A stretch of 5,145 bases of DNA from Selenomonadaceae bacterium (GTDB lineage: Bacteria > Bacillota > Negativicutes > Selenomonadales > Selenomonadaceae), in NCBI GenBank assembly GCA_017484235.1, contig JAFUTM010000360.1, positions 1 through 5,145 on the forward strand, in the 5' to 3' direction. Below the pieces are notes generated by a model. It did not search any database. It was not told the DNA's origin and worked only from the letters and a program-made list of their open reading frames with translations. Shown here in pieces: positions 1 to 4,542 of this stretch. Every line of letters begins with the position of its first letter. Within the stretch, counting starts at the first letter, position 1. The translations under genes were made by a program, and so were the position numbers.

Positions 1-2
1 CC

Positions 3-92
3 TTTCCGAAAGAAGCGCTGCACTTTTATCAAATAAAAGGTGAAGAACTTGCGCATTGCCTCGTAATAGCTGAGGTTACTGATATTATTTAA
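3..92 (+). CDS. C-terminal end of an unidentified upstream protein (partial)
   Basis: One frame is open from the window edge (first full codon at 3) to a TAA at 90-92, giving the last 29 residues of a protein that begins outside the window. The tail begins FPKEALHFYQIKGEELAH and ends in VTDII. I do not recognise a family from so short a piece. That it is real coding sequence is supported by the other two forward frames hitting stops early, and by its position 18 bases before the next start codon with a good ribosome binding site between, the usual spacing within an operon. It is therefore probably co-transcribed with the flavodoxin-fold oxidoreductase that follows. Confidence 0.55.
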   Translation, partial: FPKEALHFYQIKGEELAHCLVIAEVTDII

Positions 93-110
93 AATTGGAG
101 GTCAAAACTT

Positions 111-671
111 ATGAAAAACGTTGTTATTATCTCCGGTCACCCAAATCTTAAAAACTCCGTTGCGAACAAGACTATTTTGGACGAGATCGCTGCGAAATGT
201 CCGCAAGTTGAAATTCGTAAACTCGATGAACTCTATCCTGATTACAAATTTAACGTTAAGGCAGAGCAAAAGGCTCATGAAAAAGCTGATATTATCGTTT
301 TTCAGTATCCGACTCATTGGTACAACGTACCTGGAATGTTGAAACTCTATATCGACAAAGTTATGGAGCACGGCTGGGCTTACGGCTCAAAGGGCACCGC
401 CCTCAAAGGCAAATGCTTCATTGTCTCAACTACAACTGGTGCGCCAGAATCAGCTTACTCTGCTAATAGCGTTATGAGACATACTATTGATGAATACAGC
501 TATGGAATTAAACAATATGCCGAAATGTGTCAACTTGACTTTAAGAAATTATTCTGTATTGGTGGTGCAATGTGTGTACCAGGTGTCACGACTGAAGAAC
601 AGAAGCAAGCTCTCATTGAAAGACTCAAAAAACACGCAGATGAAATCATTGAGTGCGTAAAGTCCCTGTAA
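111..671 (+). CDS. NAD(P)H-dependent oxidoreductase, flavodoxin-like fold (KefF/MdaB-type quinone reductase family)
   Basis: This is a 186-residue soluble flavoprotein of the Flavodoxin_2 family, which contains NAD(P)H:quinone reductases and the KefF/KefG ancillary proteins. These carry FMN or FAD and move two electrons from NAD(P)H to quinones or similar acceptors. Visible family marks are the N-terminal strand and flavin-phosphate loop (VVIISGHPNLKNS, residues 4-16), the block FQYPTHWYNVPGMLKLYIDK (64-83) typical of KefF/MdaB relatives, and HGWAYGSKGTALKGK (87-101). Length fits the family. The ATG has a GGAGG site at 97-101, nine bases upstream. No KefB/KefC potassium channel gene is next to it, so a stand-alone quinone or electrophile reductase is more likely than a channel regulator. 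Neighbours are other flavin and Fe-S redox enzymes. The family call is firm; the substrate is unknown. Confidence 0.88.
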   Translation: MKNVVIISGHPNLKNSVANKTILDEIAAKCPQVEIRKLDELYPDYKFNVKAEQKAHEKADIIVFQYPTHWYNVPGMLKLYIDKVMEHGWAYGSKGTALKGKCFIVSTTTGAPESAYSANSVMRHTIDEYSYGIKQYAEMCQLDFKKLFCIGGAMCVPGVTTEEQKQALIERLKKHADEIIECVKSL

Positions 672-699
672 GAAAAATTACCTAAATATAAGAAATTAT

Positions 700-728
700 C
701 TCCGACATAATTGAGCAACTTGTCGGAG
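700..728 (+). terminator. Hairpin after the oxidoreductase gene; possible weak terminator or attenuator
   Basis: CTCCGACA at 700-707 is the exact reverse complement of TGTCGGAG at 721-728, with a 13-base loop between; a T-G wobble (699/729) can extend the stem to nine pairs. It starts 28 bases after the stop codon. The stem is GC-rich against an AT-rich background, so it would form in RNA. The T tract after it is poor (GCATTTTGG), so a fully efficient intrinsic terminator is doubtful. It could instead reduce read-through into the nitroreductase gene or stabilise the upstream mRNA end. Confidence 0.4.
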
Positions 729-774
729 GCATTTTGGTAGGAAAAATTTTGTATAATAAATTTAGGAGAGCGTT

Positions 775-1581
775 ATGAAAAAAAGTATAACGATTGACAA
801 AAGTAAATGTATTCACTGCGGAATGTGTATCAAAGATTGTATTGTTAATTGCATCGAGTTTGATTCCGAGAAGATTCCAAAATACGTTGATGGCGGCGAC
901 AAGATGTGCATAGGCTGTCAGCATTGTATGGCGATTTGTCCTGCAGGGGCGCTGTCATTCGGCGGCAAAAATCCTGACGATTCTGATCCAGTCGGTTATG
1001 GCAACAGTGACGACTTGCTACGTTTGATTAAATCGCGTCGAAGTGTTCGCTTTTATAAAAATAAAGATATTCCAGCTGAGACGATTGACAAACTAACTGA
1101 TATGCTGGCTTATCCGCCGACAGGTGGCAATGTTGATACTTTGCACTTTAGTATTGTCGGCACCGCTGAAAAGATGCGCGAAATTATCAAAGTCACTTAT
1201 GAGAAAGTTTGTGAGAGTAACAGAGATTCTACAGTGATTAAATTTGCCAAAGACGGTTACAATAAAGGCAAGGATATTGTTTATCGCGGCGCTCCGTCTA
1301 TGATTACGGTTTCCGTTGATAAGTCAAAGGCCATTGCCGGTTGTGAAAATGCCGATCCAATTATCGCGCTATCATATTTGGATTTATATGCACAAAGTCT
1401 AGGCTTGGGCACTCTTTGGTGTGACGCAGCCTTAACGATAGCTCAAGACATACCAGAAGTCAAAGCGTTATTGGAAATTCCTGAAAATTACACTTTAAAT
1501 TATATAATGCTGCTCGGCGTACCGAATGTAAAATATCAAAGAACGGTTCAGCGCGAGCCTGCTAACGTAAAAATAATATAA
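775..1581 (+). CDS. Ferredoxin-nitroreductase fusion protein
   Basis: This is a 268-residue cytoplasmic protein with two modules. Residues about 5-60 form a bacterial ferredoxin with two [4Fe-4S] sites: C12, C15, C18 and C22 in CIHCGMCIKDC, and C45, C48, C51 and C55 followed by proline in CIGCQHCMAICP. Residues about 80-268 are a nitroreductase domain that binds FMN: IKSRRSVRFYKNKDIP (85-100) is the classic opening, with the phosphate-binding arginine/serine cluster RRSVR (88-92), PTGGNVDTLHFSIV (115-128), RGAPSMI (171-177) and LYAQSLGLGTLWCD (204-217). Such fusions occur widely in anaerobes and probably pass electrons between ferredoxin and FMN to reduce nitro compounds, quinones or an unknown substrate. 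The ATG at 775 has AGGAG at 764-768. It lies 103 bases after the previous gene, behind a hairpin, so it may be partly uncoupled from it. The fold is secure; the substrate is unknown. Confidence 0.92.
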   Translation: MKKSITIDKSKCIHCGMCIKDCIVNCIEFDSEKIPKYVDGGDKMCIGCQHCMAICPAGALSFGGKNPDDSDPVGYGNSDDLLRLIKSRRSVRFYKNKDIPAETIDKLTDMLAYPPTGGNVDTLHFSIVGTAEKMREIIKVTYEKVCESNRDSTVIKFAKDGYNKGKDIVYRGAPSMITVSVDKSKAIAGCENADPIIALSYLDLYAQSLGLGTLWCDAALTIAQDIPEVKALLEIPENYTLNYIMLLGVPNVKYQRTVQREPANVKII

Positions 1582-1674
1582 GAAATATTTATCTCCGGCA
1601 AAAAGAATTTTTATCAAAGACTTTTTGGGCAGGAAAATTAATTTGCAAGTCGAAAGATTTTTTTTAAATTTTTT

Positions 1675-1690
1675 AGGAGATGACGTTGTG
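1675..1690 (+). promoter_or_regulatory. Ribosome binding site fixing a GTG start
   Basis: AGGAGA at 1675-1680 lies seven bases before GTG 1688-1690. It selects GTG 1688 over the longer in-frame TTG at 1625, whose extra 21 residues lack conserved sequence and come from AT-rich leader DNA. An ATG at 1680 is out of frame. Confidence 0.75.
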
Positions 1691-2353
1691 AAAGTTGTAA
1701 TTATCAATGGTAGTCCACGCAAAAATTTTAATACTGCAAAGATTTTGATGAAAGTTCAAGAAGGCGCCGAAAGTGTAGGTGCGGAAACAAAATTTATCAA
1801 TCTTTTTGATTACAAGTTTCAAGGCTGCAAAAGCTGCTTTGCCTGTAAACTCAAGAACAGCAAAACCAATGGACTTTGTGCGATGAGAGATGATCTGCGT
1901 CCGATTTTAGAAGAAGTTTTGTCAGCAGATAGTTTTGTAATTGGAACGCCGATTTATTTTGGCTTGCCAACCGGTCAAGTAAAATCATTTTTTGAGCGTC
2001 TTGCATTTCCAAATTTGAGTTATGAAATTCTGGAAAATGGTCAGCAGAAAAAACTTCTGGATCATACAGTGCCGACTGCATTTATCTGTACTCTTGGAGC
2101 TCCACCGGAATATTACGAAAAAATGAATTATGATACTCTGCTTGGAATCACCAGTCATTTTTTGCAGAATATTTTTGGAGACAATGAAAATTTATTTGTC
2201 AAAGACACTTATCAATTCACCGATTATAAGAAATATGCAGTGAATGACGATATTTTTGAACATAAAAAAGAATTGCAAGAAACACAATTTCCAAAAGATT
2301 TACAAGCGGCGTTTGAACTGGGACAGAGATTAGTCAACAAAATTAAGAATTAA
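1688..2353 (+). CDS. Flavodoxin-fold NAD(P)H-dependent FMN reductase / iron-sulfur flavoprotein-like protein
   Basis: From GTG 1688 the protein is 221 residues and begins directly with the strand and flavin-phosphate loop VKVVIINGSPRKNFNTAKIL (1-20). GTPIYFGLPTGQVKSFFERL (86-105) is the second FMN-contacting block of the FMN reductase/flavodoxin superfamily. Between them lies a cysteine motif, C47-x2-C50-x2-C53-x10-C64, in the place where iron-sulfur flavoproteins (Isf-type) carry their compact cluster-binding cysteines and where related NAD(P)H oxidoreductases carry similar cysteines without a cluster. The last spacing is longer than the 4-7 residues I recall for true Isf, so cluster binding is uncertain. 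Likely role: cytoplasmic electron carrier or reductase using FMN. It lies 106 bases after the nitroreductase gene and 35 bases before the cupin gene. The end of the gene is visibly more AT-rich than the peroxide-defence genes downstream. Confidence 0.83.
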   Translation: MKVVIINGSPRKNFNTAKILMKVQEGAESVGAETKFINLFDYKFQGCKSCFACKLKNSKTNGLCAMRDDLRPILEEVLSADSFVIGTPIYFGLPTGQVKSFFERLAFPNLSYEILENGQQKKLLDHTVPTAFICTLGAPPEYYEKMNYDTLLGITSHFLQNIFGDNENLFVKDTYQFTDYKKYAVNDDIFEHKKELQETQFPKDLQAAFELGQRLVNKIKN

Positions 2354-2388
2354 ATAAAATAATATTATGCTAAATTGGAGTTGAAAGA

Positions 2389-2727
2389 ATGTTTCACGAT
2401 ATTATAAAGAAAGTACCTTTGCGTGATTATGGCATTGATGGGCTGGAAGTGCACGTCGATCACACTTCGACCGGTACATTCTACTTTGTCACGGCTGAGA
2501 AGGAAGTGGTATTTCCTGAGCATCCTCACGCCGCGCAGTGGACGATTGTCGTTACTGGTTCGTGCACATTTACCGCTAAAGGTGAGAGCAAAGTCTATAA
2601 TGCAGGTGAGACGTACTTTATTCCGGCTGGTCTAAAACATCAGATTACGCTGCACGCCGGTTACTCCGAAGTTGATTACGTTGATGATCCACGTGATGGT
2701 GAAGTTGATGAGGTGAATGTTAGTTAA
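2389..2727 (+). CDS. Small single-domain cupin protein
   Basis: This 112-residue protein consists of little more than one cupin beta-barrel. Motif 1 is seen as PEHPHAAQWTIVVTGS (43-58), giving metal ligands H45 and H47, with Q50 where many cupins have Gln or Glu, and the turn glycine G57. Motif 2 is AGETYFIPAGLKHQ (72-85) with P79 and H84. The ligand set is therefore compatible with a bound divalent metal. Small cupins of this type bind sugars, organic acids or other small molecules, or act as isomerases or dioxygenases; nothing here fixes the reaction. The ATG has GGAG at 2377-2380, eight bases upstream. The gene is 35 bases behind the flavoprotein gene, so it is probably the last member of the left-hand transcription unit. 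Its stop codon abuts a palindrome. Fold call is strong, function open. Confidence 0.85.
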   Translation: MFHDIIKKVPLRDYGIDGLEVHVDHTSTGTFYFVTAEKEVVFPEHPHAAQWTIVVTGSCTFTAKGESKVYNAGETYFIPAGLKHQITLHAGYSEVDYVDDPRDGEVDEVNVS

Positions 2728-2749
2728 TATATCAGGAATAACTGATATA
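2728..2749. promoter_or_regulatory. Palindrome, candidate operator upstream of the peroxide-defence genes
   Basis: TATATCAG at 2728-2735 and CTGATATA at 2742-2749 are exact reverse complements around a 6-base centre (GAATAA). The palindrome begins on the base after the cupin stop codon and ends four bases before the -35 box of the promoter at 2754-2782. A further half-site, CTGATAT, lies at 2773-2779 and runs into the -10 box. There is no following T tract, so a terminator is less likely than a protein-binding site. I cannot match it to a known PerR, Fur, Rex or FNR consensus. Confidence 0.5.
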
Positions 2750-2753
2750 ATAG

Positions 2754-2782
2754 TTGCAATAATAAAAAATTTCTGATATGAT
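2754..2782 (+). promoter_or_regulatory. Sigma-70-type promoter for the PAS-like/gpx/rubrerythrin unit
   Basis: A TTGCAA -35 box (2754-2759; 4 of 6 matches to TTGACA) and a TATGAT -10 box (2777-2782; 5 of 6 to TATAAT) are separated by exactly 17 bases. Transcription would begin near 2789, leaving a leader of about 50 bases before the ATG at 2839. It lies in the 111-base gap after the cupin gene, the widest gap of the right half, and is the best promoter match I found in the window. Confidence 0.6.
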
Positions 2783-2838
2783 TATACCATAGTTTCTTCA
2801 AAAATATTTTAGCGTATATTTTTAAAGGAGAGTTTTTT

Positions 2839-3174
2839 ATGAGCGACAACGAGATTATTCAAGCGTTCCATTTGATGTGGGACAACTTTCCTGAGCCGGT
2901 GATGATTACTCAAAAAAGCCGTGAGATGGTCGCCCTTAACAAGAAAGCCACTGAAATGGGCCTTCAAGTTGGTATTAAATGTTCGTCAATCGGTAAACCG
3001 GAAAATCATAAGGGCTGTCTCTGCAATAAGGCGGTTGATACAGGCGAGCCGGTTTGCATTACCTATGAGGGCGCATTCGGCAAAGCATATGGCTATTGGC
3101 TGCCGATTCCTGAGAAACCTGAGTGGATTATTCACTTTGGCGTTGGAGGTACTTTCGATTATCCAAAACATTAA
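2839..3174 (+). CDS. Small PAS-like protein with four cysteines
   Basis: This 111-residue soluble protein looks like a single PAS-type sensor domain with no output domain. The opening WDNFPEPVMITQKSREMVALN (14-34) has the pattern of a PAS N-cap and first strands, followed by the helix region NKKATEMG (34-41) and a C-terminal sheet ending in WIIHFGVGG (96-104). Unusual for a minimal PAS domain are four cysteines, C48, C60, C62 and C73, the middle two in GCLCNKA, plus H57 and H99. They could bind a metal or cluster, or act as a redox switch; that is inference. It has a GGAG ribosome site at 2827-2830, follows a promoter with a candidate operator, and is 21 bases before the glutathione peroxidase gene. 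First position in a peroxide-defence operon fits a redox-sensing or adaptor role. The PAS assignment is moderate. Confidence 0.72.
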   Translation: MSDNEIIQAFHLMWDNFPEPVMITQKSREMVALNKKATEMGLQVGIKCSSIGKPENHKGCLCNKAVDTGEPVCITYEGAFGKAYGYWLPIPEKPEWIIHFGVGGTFDYPKH

Positions 3175-3182
3175 TAAATAGT

Positions 3183-3198
3183 AGGAGTGACGTTAATG
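3183..3198 (+). promoter_or_regulatory. Ribosome binding site fixing the glutathione peroxidase start
   Basis: AGGAG at 3183-3187 lies eight bases before ATG 3196-3198. The in-frame GTG at 3187 overlaps this site and so cannot be the start that it serves. Confidence 0.75.
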
Positions 3199-3741
3199 GG
3201 TATTTATGATTTCAAGGTTAAGACAAATCGTGGTGAGGAGAAGTCCTTAGCCGACTACAAGGGCAAAGTGCTGCTGATTGTCAATACTGCCAGTAAGTGC
3301 GGCTTTACTCCACAATTTGAAGGTCTGCAAAAGTTGTATGACCAATATAAAGATAAAGGCTTGGAAATTCTCGGCTTTCCGTGCAACCAATTTGCGGAAC
3401 AAGACCCTGGCAATGCCGATGAAATTCAAACTTTCTGCCGCCTCAACTATGGCGTGAAGTTCCAAATCTTCGAGAAGGGCGATGTTAGAGGTGATAATGC
3501 ACAGCCGCTCTTCAAGTATTTGACTGAGCAAAAGGGCTTCAAAGGCTTTAACGAAAAGCACCCGATTGCTGCACCGTTGATGAAAGCCTTGAAAGAAAAC
3601 TTTCCAGAATACCTCGAAGGTGACGGTATTAAATGGAACTTCACCAAATTCTTGATTGACCGCAAGGGCAATGTCATTGAACGTTTTGAACCTACAACTG
3701 AGCCTGCCGATATTGCACCTGCAATTGAAAAGCTGCTTTAA
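3196..3741 (+). CDS. Glutathione peroxidase family protein (cysteine type, probably thioredoxin-dependent)
   Basis: From ATG 3196 the protein is 181 residues with the thioredoxin fold of the GPx/BtuE family, which reduces hydrogen peroxide and organic hydroperoxides. Family signatures are NTASKCGFTPQFEGLQKLY (30-48) with peroxidatic C35, LGFPCNQFAEQDPG (59-72), and IKWNFTKFLIDRKG (145-158). The catalytic tetrad is complete as C35, Q69, W147 and N148. C35 is encoded by TGC, so this is not a selenoprotein. C81 (TFCRLNYGVKFQIF) sits where the resolving cysteine of thioredoxin-dependent plant and bacterial Gpx lies, so thioredoxin is a more likely reductant than glutathione. The short dimerisation-loop-free form also fits that group. 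It is 21 bases behind the PAS-like gene and 55 bases before rubrerythrin, all apparently one transcription unit for peroxide removal. Confidence 0.95.
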   Translation: MGIYDFKVKTNRGEEKSLADYKGKVLLIVNTASKCGFTPQFEGLQKLYDQYKDKGLEILGFPCNQFAEQDPGNADEIQTFCRLNYGVKFQIFEKGDVRGDNAQPLFKYLTEQKGFKGFNEKHPIAAPLMKALKENFPEYLEGDGIKWNFTKFLIDRKGNVIERFEPTTEPADIAPAIEKLL

Positions 3742-3780
3742 TCAAATGAATATCTGAAAGTATGCAATATCATTATATTT

Positions 3781-3799
3781 AGGAGTGAGTATTGATATG
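3781..3799 (+). promoter_or_regulatory. Ribosome binding site for rubrerythrin, with wide spacing
   Basis: AGGAG at 3781-3785 precedes ATG 3797-3799 by 11 bases, longer than the 7-9 bases of the other genes here. An in-frame GTG at 3785 overlaps the site itself, and an ATT at 3791 would be a rare start, so ATG 3797 is preferred. Confidence 0.6.
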
Positions 3800-4345
3800 G
3801 AGAGTTTACACGGATTGACTAAGGGCACAGAGCTTGAACCGATGATTAAAACTATGGCACAAGCTGAGGCAAATGGCACGATGATGTATTATGCGCTGGC
3901 ACGTCTGGCAAAAGAGCAAGGTCTGGACGATGTGTCAAATATACTCATTGAGTCAGCGAACCAAGAGGCAGTTCACGCTGGATTCTATGCAACGTTGAAC
4001 GGTAAATATCCAAAAGATTTCTGGGCACTTCTTGAAACCGTCAAAAAAGCTGAGATTGCCGGCGAGGCACAAGTCAAGGCAATGGCTGATAAAGTTCGTG
4101 CTGCCGGCTTTGATAAAGCAGCCGACGAAATGGAAATCTTTGCAAAACAGGAAGGTCATCACGGTGTAGTAATTGATGAGATTTTCAAAAAGTATAAGCC
4201 AGTAAAAGCTGATACGACCGGCAAAAAAGTTTATGTCTGTCCAATTTGCGGCTATGAATATGTCGGCGACATTAACTCTGAACCTGATGATTGGACTTGC
4301 CCACTTTGCGGACAGCCTAAATCTGTATTTAAGGAGAAGGCATAA
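3797..4345 (+). CDS. rbr: Rubrerythrin
   Basis: From ATG 3797 the protein is 182 residues. Residues about 10-135 form a ferritin-like four-helix bundle with a di-iron site: E24 in helix 1, E57-x2-H60 in helix 2, E86 and/or E90 in helix 3, and E119 with H121/H122 in helix 4. Residues 145-178 are a rubredoxin-like domain with an iron centre bound by C148, C151, C168 and C171 (CPICGYEY and DDWTCPLCG). Rubrerythrins reduce hydrogen peroxide to water in the cytoplasm of anaerobes, taking electrons from NAD(P)H through rubredoxin or a reductase. The gap between the cysteine pairs is 16 residues, longer than the usual ~12 of rubrerythrin, and the helix sequences diverge from the classical type, so this is an atypical subfamily member. 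It follows gpx in the same unit. Its last codons contain the AAGGAG site for the next gene, whose ATG overlaps the TAA stop by one base. Confidence 0.93.
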   Translation: MESLHGLTKGTELEPMIKTMAQAEANGTMMYYALARLAKEQGLDDVSNILIESANQEAVHAGFYATLNGKYPKDFWALLETVKKAEIAGEAQVKAMADKVRAAGFDKAADEMEIFAKQEGHHGVVIDEIFKKYKPVKADTTGKKVYVCPICGYEYVGDINSEPDDWTCPLCGQPKSVFKEKA

Positions 4346-4542
4346 TGAATCGTCGGGAGTTTATAAAGACAATAGGAGTTGGAGCTGTCGGTCTAATGGC
4401 AGGCGGATTGCCACTTGACGTTGAGGGGAGAAAGAAGCGTATGGAAATTAAAACGGTTAAACTCTATGAGAATGGATTTATGACACAGCCGTTTGCGTGC
4501 GGATTGGAAGACGGTGTTGAAAAATTTAGGCTATCAACCTGA
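4345..4542 (+). pseudogene. N-terminal fragment of a broken MBL-fold/rubredoxin gene, with Tat-like signal
   Basis: Translation from ATG 4345 gives 65 residues before a TGA at 4540-4542. AAGGAG at 4331-4336 is eight bases upstream and the ATG shares one base with the rubrerythrin stop, so initiation should be efficient and coupled. Residues 1-25 look like a twin-arginine signal: NRREFIK (2-8), then the hydrophobic stretch IGVGAVGLMAGGLPL. No clear AxA cleavage site is seen. From M33 (4441), MEIKTVKLYENGFMTQPFAC reads like the first strands of a metallo-beta-lactamase-fold protein. After GLEDGVEKF the frame runs into unrelated codons and stops, while the rest of the fold continues in the +1 frame from about 4514. 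M33 could be the original start, with the Tat-like part an extension, but the signal is in frame with it. On its own the 65-residue product would have no active site. Confidence 0.65.

Noticed and set aside
79..85. CTGATAT copy upstream of the first oxidoreductase, as another operator half-site.
   Set aside because: It is a single 7-mer inside coding sequence with no partner arm; expected by chance in this composition.
752..757. Perfect TATAAT upstream of the nitroreductase gene, as a -10 box.
   Set aside because: No -35 box lies at 16-18 bases (729-734 reads GCATTT), and transcription would begin about at the ribosome binding site at 764. Likely a chance match in AT-rich DNA, though an odd short-leader promoter cannot be fully excluded.
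1599..1627. CAAAAAG/CTTTTTG inverted repeat after the nitroreductase gene, as a terminator.
   Set aside because: The stem is almost all A-T pairs with a 15-base loop and no T tract follows, so it would be unstable in RNA.
1625..1687. Longer TTG start for the FMN reductase-like protein.
   Set aside because: No ribosome site precedes it, the extra residues are encoded by AT-rich leader, and GTG 1688 has a well-spaced AGGAGA and starts exactly at the conserved first strand.
3187..3195. GTG start for glutathione peroxidase three codons upstream.
   Set aside because: It overlaps the AGGAG site; ATG 3196 is correctly spaced from it.
3247..3677. Open frames on the minus strand opposite gpx and opposite other genes.
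   Set aside because: They lie fully inside strongly identified + strand genes and their translations show no domain or ribosome site.
3742..3796. Separate promoter or operator before rubrerythrin (TATATT, ATATCTG half-site).
   Set aside because: No -35 box at proper distance and the half-site match is imperfect and single. Read-through from gpx is simpler.
4517..4530. Programmed frameshift on the A/T-rich stretch to join the two parts of the MBL gene.
   Set aside because: A slippery-site -1 shift leads to the wrong frame; a +1 shift is needed. A shift also would not supply the missing segment with the Asp-Thr-Gly strand.
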